From Flavobacteriaceae bacterium (GTDB taxonomy: Bacteria > Bacteroidota > Bacteroidia > UKL13-3): a DNA stretch of 48,671 nucleotides. Location: NCBI GenBank assembly GCA_025363675.1, contig JANYDJ010000187.1:1-48671 (forward strand), given 5' to 3'. Below, in pieces: positions 17,581 to 26,847 of this stretch. Position 1 is the first letter of the stretch, and the number at the start of each line of letters is the position of its first letter. Under the pieces are notes generated by a model. It ran no database searches, was not told where the DNA came from, and saw only the letters and a program-made list of their open reading frames with translations. The translations under genes and the position numbers were made by a program.

Positions 17581-18447
17581 CTATTCAAGAATGTTTGCAT
17601 TCTGGAATTTAAGTGTTGGGCCAGTTCCGTCTTTGTAATATATTACAGTAGCAATTACAAGATTTGCTGCTTTCCATGTTGCAGGAATTGTTTTTGTATA
17701 GGTTTTAGTAACTGTTTTGTTGGCATCAATATTACCACTTGCAATTAACTCACCTTTACAAGATGAAGAAGTAAAGCAATGACGAACCACATGATTATGA
17801 GTCATATTGATAGTTCCATGATCTGTAATTTGATCAGCTAGAAGGCCATTCTCTAATATATAGGTAGCTAGGTAATAATCAACTCCACTTTGAGCTGATA
17901 AAAATTTAGAGTTAGTTGTTACTGTTAAAGTATTTCCACTAATAGATTTAGCTATTGAAGTACCTACGATACAATCATTGCCGATAATTTGATTTACTTT
18001 CTTTTTCACCTCAGTAACACCTGATGATTTTGGAGTATAACATGGAATCAAACCTGTACCAATACCAAAAGAAGGAACATTGGTTGTATTCAAGAAATCG
18101 GCAAGTAAAGCATCACCTGCAGCACAAGAAAATAGATCGCCTGAGTGAACACTAAAAGGAACGACAGTGCCTTTCATGTCAGAGTTTACTTGGTCAAAAA
18201 TTGGAATTCCCAATTCTCCGCACACATGGCACCAAAGGCCAGTTACGTCGTAAATAGGGGCTTTAACATCGCTTTGTGGTAATTGGCATGTGCCATCATC
18301 TTTGGTAGCACTGGCATTGTAATTAACGGCTGATTTGTCCATACAACCTGGAGTATCGGTAGTAGTAGCGGCCTTCTTCTTGCAAGAAGTAAGACCCATT
18401 GTGCAGACGATAGCTGCAGCAGATAAAATTAGGGTAATTTTTTTCAT
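17581..18447 (-). CDS. Omp28-related outer membrane lipoprotein
   Basis: Lipobox LTSCKKK, GCMDKSAVNYNASATKDDGTC motif, thioredoxin-like GLWCHVCGELGIPIFDQ. Confidence 0.8.
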   Translation of the reverse strand: MKKITLILSAAAIVCTMGLTSCKKKAATTTDTPGCMDKSAVNYNASATKDDGTCQLPQSDVKAPIYDVTGLWCHVCGELGIPIFDQVNSDMKGTVVPFSVHSGDLFSCAAGDALLADFLNTTNVPSFGIGTGLIPCYTPKSSGVTEVKKKVNQIIGNDCIVGTSIAKSISGNTLTVTTNSKFLSAQSGVDYYLATYILENGLLADQITDHGTINMTHNHVVRHCFTSSSCKGELIASGNIDANKTVTKTYTKTIPATWKAANLVIATVIYYKDGTGPTLKFQNANILE

Positions 18448-18501
18448 GATTTATTTTTTATTTGGATTTGAGGTGCAATTTACAACCATTTTTTTAAATT
18501 A

Positions 18502-20733
18502 TCAAACATTTAACCAATAAATAAATTTTACTACTAGGGCTCTGTTTTTCATATTCAAGTATTGATCGTAGTTATCGGAGTATACCAGGTAGAAGTCGCT
18601 CATGGGGCGGAACCGCCATTGTAGGCGGCAATTGATGTTGGTATTTTTGGTTTGGGCATTATACTGAACAAAAGTAGTGAAGAAAAAATTCTTGGCAAAA
18701 GCCATTTCTGCTTTTGGGCTAATGTATATAATATTGGCCGTTACATTGGGATATCTGATCAAATCTTGCGATATATTTAAACTAAAGATTCCGTAAGGTT
18801 GTAATCTATAGCTTAGGTCGAGGTATTTTGAGAATCGCTGCCCTGTGTAGAAGCCCCCATACGTAGTGCCAATTCCAAAATTAAATTTTTTACGGGTATT
18901 GCTCTGAAAACGGGTATTGATATAACGGTAAAAATAATCGTGAGCGGGCAATTGTATTCCTGTAATGTTTGCAGGATATAACAATTTGGTATACTGATTT
19001 ACAAACTCAAAAAGAAACCCTCCCGAATTTTGGAATTTTATTTCCAGGTTAGGGTTTATCTGAAAATCGGTAACACGGTGTAAAGTAGAATCGAAATAGG
19101 TGTCATTATATAATTCTACTTTATAATAGTTTATGGTTTTTTTTAATTTTCCTTTTGGGTAGAAACGATACCCAATATCTGGTTCCAGCCTACCATAGCT
19201 CATTCGGGCAACTTTGTTGTTTGCTGCATTGTATAACTCGGTACGCGGAACAAATCCCACATTGGCCAGATAATATTTACCTACATATTCATGATTCCAA
19301 GTAAAATATAATGAATTGGTTTGGTATGCCAAAAAAGAAGCATTTGCCTGTGTTGACATATTGGTTTTATAACCCGGACTAAAACTCTGGTGCACGAAAA
19401 CTTTACCCACCCATTTATTATCGGGCGATAATATATTAAGGTCCATTCCTACCACCCTATTATATGATGATTCTGCATCGTTCACCTTGCCCGTTTTTTG
19501 TCGGTTCACTACTATAAATGCCAAATTATGCGAACGTTTTCTGCCCTTCACAAATGCCAATTGTCTCTGAAAAGCAGCCACAAAATAGTTTTGACCATTA
19601 ATCTGCAAAGCCTTGTCAGATGCGGTTTGTACATCCATAATTCCAGTTCGCCATTTGTGATTTATTTTTCCGCTAAGCCTTGCACCTGCTATAATAGGTA
19701 TATTCTTCAATTGCAAATCGACGGGACTTTGGTACAAACCAATTTGTCGCGAAAAGAAAGGGCGTATCTGCCTAAAACCAAACTGACTAAACAGATCGGA
19801 ATTTTCTAAAAAGAACAAACGTTTTTCGGGATATGCCAAATTAAATCGGGTTAAATTTATTTGCTGCCTGTCCACCTCCACTTGCGAAAAATTGGGATTA
19901 ACGGTTAAATCTAAATTCAGCGAAGGGGTTATGGCAACTTTGGCATCAAGCCCCGCACTGGCTGTATTGTTTGGGTTTGGCTGAGATGCAGAATCAACAC
20001 TGCTGCCCGCTATGGCGTAAGGAATTAGCGATATATTCATACCCGGATGTGGTGGCTGCTCATCCCATATTAAGGTGCCCGTAAAAGCCAAACTTGCTAT
20101 ATTAAAAATACGGGGAACACGGGTCCAGGTGCTGCTTTCATTTCGTTTCAAATCATTGCGGCCAAAGTTGAGGCCCCATGTTTTTAAATTGGCCTTATAT
20201 CGAAGTGTTTTTAAGGGCACGGCCATTTCTACCACCCATCCATAATTATATCTTTTCACACTGCTGTACCATACATTGTCCCAATCTGTGGTAACGCCAA
20301 AGTTTCCTCCATTTGATATAAGTCCTTCACGCTGTGCCCCCACGGGGTTTACGCCAAAAGCAAAACCATTTGTTTTATCGCTAAAGGGTTCAAGTATAAT
20401 AGTAAAAGCATCGCTAATAGGATAACTGAAATCGCGTTTCAAAGATTGTACTATATAGTCGCCGGGCAAACTATCATAACAAATTGCGGCTACATAAAAG
20501 AAATTATTATCAAACGAAACCATGGCTTCGGTTTTGGTTTTTGCCTTGCTGCTATCAAAAGGAAATACTTGTTCAAAATCTTTAGCACGCTGGGCTGTTT
20601 GCCAACAGTCCTCGTCCAATATGCCATCGATTTTTATGGGCTGATGCGTTTTTTTTATATGTAGTTCTTGGGCATTTGTATGTTGGATACCTATATAAAA
20701 ACAAAAAGTAAATACAAGAATTTTTTGTAGCAT
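18502..20733 (-). CDS. DUF5916 / CBM9-like domain outer membrane protein
   Basis: IKIDGILDEDCWQTAQRAKDFEQVFPFD, FGVNPVGAQREGLISN, PEKRLFFLENSDLFS motifs and C-terminal beta-barrel. Confidence 0.88.
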   Translation of the reverse strand: MLQKILVFTFCFYIGIQHTNAQELHIKKTHQPIKIDGILDEDCWQTAQRAKDFEQVFPFDSSKAKTKTEAMVSFDNNFFYVAAICYDSLPGDYIVQSLKRDFSYPISDAFTIILEPFSDKTNGFAFGVNPVGAQREGLISNGGNFGVTTDWDNVWYSSVKRYNYGWVVEMAVPLKTLRYKANLKTWGLNFGRNDLKRNESSTWTRVPRIFNIASLAFTGTLIWDEQPPHPGMNISLIPYAIAGSSVDSASQPNPNNTASAGLDAKVAITPSLNLDLTVNPNFSQVEVDRQQINLTRFNLAYPEKRLFFLENSDLFSQFGFRQIRPFFSRQIGLYQSPVDLQLKNIPIIAGARLSGKINHKWRTGIMDVQTASDKALQINGQNYFVAAFQRQLAFVKGRKRSHNLAFIVVNRQKTGKVNDAESSYNRVVGMDLNILSPDNKWVGKVFVHQSFSPGYKTNMSTQANASFLAYQTNSLYFTWNHEYVGKYYLANVGFVPRTELYNAANNKVARMSYGRLEPDIGYRFYPKGKLKKTINYYKVELYNDTYFDSTLHRVTDFQINPNLEIKFQNSGGFLFEFVNQYTKLLYPANITGIQLPAHDYFYRYINTRFQSNTRKKFNFGIGTTYGGFYTGQRFSKYLDLSYRLQPYGIFSLNISQDLIRYPNVTANIIYISPKAEMAFAKNFFFTTFVQYNAQTKNTNINCRLQWRFRPMSDFYLVYSDNYDQYLNMKNRALVVKFIYWLNV

Positions 20734-20812
20734 GTGGCGGCAAAGTTATAGTCGCCCCGCCGATTTTTTTTAAACCTTTCTGTTTTAAACAGTTTTGGCT
20801 AAACTTTTATTA

Positions 20813-23800
20813 TTATAGGGGCAGGGTTAAAGTAAATTCAGTATATAAACCTTCTTCGCTATCAACATTAATAACACCGTTATGTGCTTTTATTATATCA
20901 TAACTAAGACTAAGACCCAAGCCTGTGCCGCTTCCCGAAGGTTTGGTGCTAAAAAATGGTTCAAATATTTTCTCCTTTGTTTTTTGCGGTATACCCATAC
21001 CATTGTCATGAATTTTTAGCACAATATACTTGTTTAATAGTTCAGAACTAACGGATACTTCTGGCATATAAGAACTGTCGTCTTTTTTTTGCTTTTCATT
21101 TACTGCATATAATGCATTGTTAAATAAATTAAGCAAAACCCTGCTTATGTCTTGTTGCACTATATTAACTTGGGGAACGGAAGGGTCGAGGTGCTGCGAA
21201 ATTTTGCAGTGAAACTCGGGCGAATTGGCCTTGGCCGACTGGAATGCTAGTTTTATATATTCGCTGCACAAATCATTAATTGCCACCATTTGTTTTTCGC
21301 CCGAATTATTGCGACTATGTTCTAGCATATTTTTTACTATACTGCTGGCCCGGTGTCCGTGCTCATTTATTTTTTGAAGATTTTTGATGAGGTCTTCACC
21401 AATTTCTTTGCGTTCAGTTTCGTCCGAACTTTCATTGAAGTCGGTAATTAAATCTTGTGAGAGTTTTGAAAAATTGGTAACAAAATTGAGCGGGTTCTGA
21501 ATTTCATGGGCAATACCAGCAGTCATTTGTCCTAGAGCAGCAAGCTTTTCGCTTTGTACCAATTGTTCCTGTGTAGTTTTTAACGATTCAATAGTGCGAC
21601 TAAGTTCAGCGGTGCGTTCTTTCACGGTTAGGTCTAATTTTTCATTGGCTTTTACCAGCGTTCTATTATATAGTTTTATGAGCATATATAGTACGATAAA
21701 AAATAAAACAATATATATAATAATGGCCCACCAACTCAAATACCAGGGACTCATAATTCTAAACTTATATATAATTTCATCGGCTACTTTACCTTCGGCG
21801 TCGCGTGCTTCCACATGCAAAGTATAACCGCCGCTTGCTAGGCCATTCAGTTCTAGGTAACTTTCTTTTTGCCACTCACTCCAATGGCTATGTAGTTCAT
21901 CAATTTTATACCGATAAGTATTGCCTTGGGGATTAATAAATGAATTAATGCCAAATTCAATTCGGATATCGTTGTTGTTATAATCAATTTTTGGCGAAGT
22001 ATTTTGTACCAATACAGGATTGCCTTCTATGTCGAAAAATATACCACTGTGGGCAATGGAAGCATCGCCAAGTTTCACCAAACTGATGGTAGTTTTTGGC
22101 TTCATTTCAGTTGTTTGCACCCCAACCATTCTATATACTTTATCTTCGAAAGCCATCCAGAGGTTTTCGCCGTATTCGCACACAGCAGTAGGTATTTCAG
22201 TAATACTATAGGCGGGAGAGTGTTCCACCATTTTGCTGTTAACAATATGTTTTAAACGGTTTTTGGTATATAACCACATGCTGTTTGAAAGTATATTGTT
22301 TTTATTTTCAATTCCTCCAAATGTTTGTGATAATTGCACCTCCTTTTTAAAATCAGAACCCTCTAATATATAGATATTATTTTTACTTTGGAACAAAGGT
22401 TTTCCCTCTTTAATAAGAATATATATTTTTCCTGTTTTAAGTTCTGCATGCTCCACCGATTTCATTTCGGGGTATTTGAGCAAGCCACTTAAGCGGGTTC
22501 CTATCCACATACTTTTATCGGGGTTTTCGTATAGGGAAGTGGCTTCTTCACTTAGTTTATCCAATTTGCCAATTTGTTTTACCTCGTTTCCCACTATACT
22601 ATACTTATAGCAACCTGTAGTAGAAAAAGCATATATTATTCCGCTAATATTCCCTTTTTGTATATGGGTAAATATTTCTTTTTCTCCCAATAACTTTGCC
22701 ACATTGTCTTTAATTTGAAACAAGCCATTGGAAGTAGCTACCAATAAAATTTCATTTTCAGTATATAAATCCCAGCACTCGGTTTTTGCTCCTGCTACTT
22801 GTGTGTGGCTTAGGTTTGCATTGATAACTGATACCCCTCCGCTACTTGCTATATATATATTGCCATTTTGCGAAACAATATCAGTGGCAAATCCTTCTAA
22901 ATCGATGTTGGGGAAAGATTTGATGCGACTGTTCAATAATATATGGGTAATTCCTTTGGCATGGCCTACCCATAAATTACCGGCATCATCGGGATACATA
23001 CTATATATTTCATTCGATGGTAATAGTAAAGTATATAGTTCTACGCCTTCTGAATTAAATATTTTAACACCATCGTGAAAAGTACCAACCACATATTGTT
23101 GGTTTTTTAAACTGCAGAATGCGGTGACGCCATTTTTTGCAAATGAATTTAATGCTGAATGGCTAGGTGCTGTTAGACCATCTTTAAAATTAAAAACGCC
23201 ATCGTAATAGGTAAATATTTCCAAGCCCTTGGTATTATATATGCCCCCAACTATATCATAGTTTTTTAATTGAAGAGCAGCTGGGTAAGGAATAAAATTT
23301 CCATTTTGAATAATTCCCAATCCTTGATCGATAGTGTTAATATATAAATTTTTACCATCAGTTAGTCCACCAACCAGTTCACCTTTGGTAGGAAGTATCA
23401 CGGTTTTATACTCCTTAGCCGATTTCTTGATACTCACCAAATGGTTCCGCATATAAAAGTATACATCTTCTCCAGCAACAAATACATTTTCATCGTTACC
23501 AGTTTTCTTATCTGCAAAACTATTTTTATTAAGTATACTTATATATTCAGTAGTGCCATCGGGTTTAAATTCTAAGATGCCAAAGTCGCCTAGGCAGGCA
23601 ATATATAAATCGCCAGTTTTGCTAAAGGCTATGTGTCTGGCGGGATTGGGCGTTTTAAAAGTTGTCCAATTGCTTCCATCAAAGCGAATAATGCCTTCAT
23701 TGTTGGCAAACCACATACGACCATAACTATCTTGTTTGGCGTCCCAAATTTTCAGTTCGGCATTATAATCTTTATGGTTATAACTATTTGATAGAAATTG

Positions 23801-23860
23801 CTGGGAAAATAAATTCCCATTTATAAATATATATATTATTAATAGTAGACTTTTACGCAT
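20813..23860 (-). CDS. Sensor histidine kinase with N-terminal beta-propeller / Y_Y_Y periplasmic sensor
   Basis: Two-component regulator propeller repeats ([14 protein letters not shown]), [39 protein letters not shown] (Y_Y_Y), H-box [19 protein letters not shown], HATPase [18 protein letters not shown]; no receiver or HTH domain. Confidence 0.93.
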   Translation of the reverse strand: MRKSLLLIIYIFINGNLFSQQFLSNSYNHKDYNAELKIWDAKQDSYGRMWFANNEGIIRFDGSNWTTFKTPNPARHIAFSKTGDLYIACLGDFGILEFKPDGTTEYISILNKNSFADKKTGNDENVFVAGEDVYFYMRNHLVSIKKSAKEYKTVILPTKGELVGGLTDGKNLYINTIDQGLGIIQNGNFIPYPAALQLKNYDIVGGIYNTKGLEIFTYYDGVFNFKDGLTAPSHSALNSFAKNGVTAFCSLKNQQYVVGTFHDGVKIFNSEGVELYTLLLPSNEIYSMYPDDAGNLWVGHAKGITHILLNSRIKSFPNIDLEGFATDIVSQNGNIYIASSGGVSVINANLSHTQVAGAKTECWDLYTENEILLVATSNGLFQIKDNVAKLLGEKEIFTHIQKGNISGIIYAFSTTGCYKYSIVGNEVKQIGKLDKLSEEATSLYENPDKSMWIGTRLSGLLKYPEMKSVEHAELKTGKIYILIKEGKPLFQSKNNIYILEGSDFKKEVQLSQTFGGIENKNNILSNSMWLYTKNRLKHIVNSKMVEHSPAYSITEIPTAVCEYGENLWMAFEDKVYRMVGVQTTEMKPKTTISLVKLGDASIAHSGIFFDIEGNPVLVQNTSPKIDYNNNDIRIEFGINSFINPQGNTYRYKIDELHSHWSEWQKESYLELNGLASGGYTLHVEARDAEGKVADEIIYKFRIMSPWYLSWWAIIIYIVLFFIVLYMLIKLYNRTLVKANEKLDLTVKERTAELSRTIESLKTTQEQLVQSEKLAALGQMTAGIAHEIQNPLNFVTNFSKLSQDLITDFNESSDETERKEIGEDLIKNLQKINEHGHRASSIVKNMLEHSRNNSGEKQMVAINDLCSEYIKLAFQSAKANSPEFHCKISQHLDPSVPQVNIVQQDISRVLLNLFNNALYAVNEKQKKDDSSYMPEVSVSSELLNKYIVLKIHDNGMGIPQKTKEKIFEPFFSTKPSGSGTGLGLSLSYDIIKAHNGVINVDSEEGLYTEFTLTLPL

Positions 23861-23864
23861 ATAG

Positions 23865-26837
23865 TTATTTTAACAAATCGTCGTATAAAACTGAGAAATA
23901 AAAGAGTGCTCCAATAGTAGGCCCACCAATAGATTGCATATAACGAACATTGGTGATATTACTTCCTCCAAATTTGAGCATGGTGTTGTATTTTTTATCT
24001 AAATGATAGGTAACTGAAACATCGAGGGTATAATAGGATGGAACTGTTCCTTTTTTGGTATATTCTTCATAGTAATAACTCTGTGCCCATCTGTATATAG
24101 CTGATAAACCCACTTTTTTCCAAAGTTTGATGCCATTAAAACCTATATTGAATTTATTTTTCGGGGTATTAAATCGTACCAAATAATCTTGGTCAGTATA
24201 GGCTTTGGTTTCTTGCAATATATTATAAGTATAGTTGCCAAAAAGGGTTATTTTCTTTGAGTAATAATAATTCAAACTCACAGTGGAGCCATAAGTATTT
24301 ACAGGCACTGTAGAATTAATTGATCTACGAAAAATGAAGAGATTATTGGGTTGGCTTAACTGATTGGCGTATATTTTTTTCGGGCTGTTACTTACGGCAA
24401 CATACTGTTCAGCAGTAATCATATTTTGGTACCTGTTATAGTATAATACCACATCTGTTTCCAGTTTATTAAAAGTAAACCCACGCCAACCTATTTCAAA
24501 TGCTCTTACTTCTTCGGGTTTTATATTTTTAAGCGTTGGTTTTACCAGTTGATTGGTATCTCCACTAATTAGATAATTGTTATAAGAAGTCTGCGTATAC
24601 ATATTCACAAAGTTATTTCCATTATTATCTATAAGTAGAAGTTTTCTTTCTAATGCACTAGCCTCAAAACCTCCAAAATTTTGTAAATGGGGCGATTTGA
24701 TATTGTTGAACTGGTCATATAGCGAAGGCATTTTATATCCAATTTGTGCAGACACTCTTATATTATGTTGTTTGCGTTTCCCCATAATGAAAACACTTGA
24801 TATTCTTGGGCTAAATCGTATATCGAACCTTTGCATTTTGTCAGCTCTCACTGATGCTTGCACTTTAATTCTCTTATTATAAAAATCTTTTCTTGCTTGT
24901 ACAAAACCACCTACTTCATTACTAAATATTCTGTCTTTGCCATCGGTTAATAAAGTACCCTTTGTTAGTGGGGCATATAAACGATAGTTTGCCCCAGCCA
25001 ATAGTGAAATTTTTTTAACCAAATCTTTAAAATCATATATATATTCACTGAACCATACTTTAGAACGGCTATAAAACTGACTGCCCGATTGTTGATCATT
25101 ATGCGTAGTTACATATTTCCAAGTTGAGTCGAATGCGGCGGTGCCCGGTGTTAAACGTGCCCCACCCGACATTGCTTTTAAAAGACCCGAATCCTTAATT
25201 CCACTATTATAATATAGGGAGCCCAAATACGTATTATTTCCATCGGCAAATTTGCGAGCTGCCGCATCATCGCCTACAGCTATGGCAGGTAAGCCCAGAT
25301 TTTTTTGGTTGTTAATATTGTTATATTGACCGGTATATGCAAATAAATATTGGTCATACCAGTTTGGGTCATTTTTAGCCCCTTGATTTATTTTCTCGGC
25401 ACTCCAGTTAAAATCATAACTGGTTCCAGAATTTTCGGCACTTATATAAGATCTGAAAACATGATTTTTTCTTTTCGCTTCAAACTTGTGCATTTGTATA
25501 ATAAAGTTCTGCACCTGTGTGCGATTTTCAGTTTGGAAATTGGCATTGCCTGTACCCACCCTCGAGGTCCATGATAGCTCCGTGTTTTTATCAGGTCTAT
25601 AATATATACCAGCATCCGATTTTAAACTATGTATATTATAGTTAAATACATCTGCTTCTCTATAGCCCGTTCTTGAAACTTTTAAAGGTTGTGCTAAGCT
25701 AACTCCGGGGGGGCCTGCTATATGTGTTTTAGAATTCATGAGTTGAAAATTTTCATCGCCACCCACATTTATTCCATCATACCCCGGATTGTTTGTGCCT
25801 GGTGAATATCCATAATAGGTATTGTTTTTACTAGTGCGATAATCTGATATATCATTATAATCTTTGGCATGCCAATCGGTCCCATTCATATAATTCATTA
25901 CTATCTTATATGCTAGTTTTTTGTTAATAGTATTTGCATAGCGTAAACTTAAATCGTAAAATGGACTTACAGGTTCATCCACTGCATCCACATGGTTGGT
26001 GCCAGTTTTTACATTTACGCTTAAACCTTTATATTGAAATGGATTTTTGGAACTAGTATTGGTAAGTCCATTCAATGCATTGGGGCCATATAATGCACCC
26101 GCAGCACCCGCAACCAATTCTGTTTTTTCTATATCTAAATCAATGGGGCCATTTAATTGTACCAGTGTAGTACTAAAACCCGGCAAGCCCAATTCCATAT
26201 TATCATACCGTTGTATAAAACGGCGATTGTATGCGGCATTAAATCCACGGGTATTAATTACTTTAAAATTTAAACTGGTGGTAATTACATCTACACCGGC
26301 AAGGTTTGAAATTCTATCATTGGCACTAAGTCCAGCATTGTATAATAATTGTTTGGGATCAAGTGTTTCTATACTGGCTGAGCTTTCAAATTTGAGTTCT
26401 CTTTTGCGAGATGCTGATATCACTATCTCCCTAATAACTTCATATTTTTGTTTTAGTTTAAAATTTATATAAGTACTGTTTTCATCAACCCATGCAGTAT
26501 CACTTTCAAAACCATTGTATGAACATAGCAATCCAACTCTTTTATTATTCAAATTTAGCTTGATAAAAAATACGCCTTGGTCATTTGTATATACTATATT
26601 CAACGTGCCTATTTCCGTAATTGCAGCGAATGACAAATATTCATTATCATTAATAGACCTTACTGTTCCATATAATGTGCGAGAAAACAATGCCCCTTCT
26701 GCAACACCAGTAGTATCGGGTGTTTCAACACGATGCCTCCGTGAGTTAGAACGATAGTCTTGGCTGTATGCCATTTGTATAATACAAACTGTAAAAGCAA
26801 ATATTGAAAATTTTCTCAAAATATTTAATTTGTGCAT
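23865..26837 (-). CDS. TonB-dependent outer membrane receptor (tandem paralogue 2)
   Basis: Carboxypeptidase-D-like N-terminal domain, plug (LSANDRISNLAGVDVITTSLNFKVINTRGFNAAYNRRF), barrel; strong similarity to the next ORF. Confidence 0.92.
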   Translation of the reverse strand: MHKLNILRKFSIFAFTVCIIQMAYSQDYRSNSRRHRVETPDTTGVAEGALFSRTLYGTVRSINDNEYLSFAAITEIGTLNIVYTNDQGVFFIKLNLNNKRVGLLCSYNGFESDTAWVDENSTYINFKLKQKYEVIREIVISASRKRELKFESSASIETLDPKQLLYNAGLSANDRISNLAGVDVITTSLNFKVINTRGFNAAYNRRFIQRYDNMELGLPGFSTTLVQLNGPIDLDIEKTELVAGAAGALYGPNALNGLTNTSSKNPFQYKGLSVNVKTGTNHVDAVDEPVSPFYDLSLRYANTINKKLAYKIVMNYMNGTDWHAKDYNDISDYRTSKNNTYYGYSPGTNNPGYDGINVGGDENFQLMNSKTHIAGPPGVSLAQPLKVSRTGYREADVFNYNIHSLKSDAGIYYRPDKNTELSWTSRVGTGNANFQTENRTQVQNFIIQMHKFEAKRKNHVFRSYISAENSGTSYDFNWSAEKINQGAKNDPNWYDQYLFAYTGQYNNINNQKNLGLPAIAVGDDAAARKFADGNNTYLGSLYYNSGIKDSGLLKAMSGGARLTPGTAAFDSTWKYVTTHNDQQSGSQFYSRSKVWFSEYIYDFKDLVKKISLLAGANYRLYAPLTKGTLLTDGKDRIFSNEVGGFVQARKDFYNKRIKVQASVRADKMQRFDIRFSPRISSVFIMGKRKQHNIRVSAQIGYKMPSLYDQFNNIKSPHLQNFGGFEASALERKLLLIDNNGNNFVNMYTQTSYNNYLISGDTNQLVKPTLKNIKPEEVRAFEIGWRGFTFNKLETDVVLYYNRYQNMITAEQYVAVSNSPKKIYANQLSQPNNLFIFRRSINSTVPVNTYGSTVSLNYYYSKKITLFGNYTYNILQETKAYTDQDYLVRFNTPKNKFNIGFNGIKLWKKVGLSAIYRWAQSYYYEEYTKKGTVPSYYTLDVSVTYHLDKKYNTMLKFGGSNITNVRYMQSIGGPTIGALFYFSVLYDDLLK

Positions 26838-26847
26838 TGTATAATAT

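Noticed and set aside
20813-23860. Classical hybrid two-component system (HTCS) call
   Set aside because: The protein ends after the HATPase domain; no receiver or AraC HTH, so only sensor histidine kinase is supported.
26047-26472. 141-aa plus-strand ORF (and the similar one at 28883-29308)
   Set aside because: Antisense shadow ORFs in the two paralogous TonB receptor genes; their mutual similarity follows from the sense-strand duplication.
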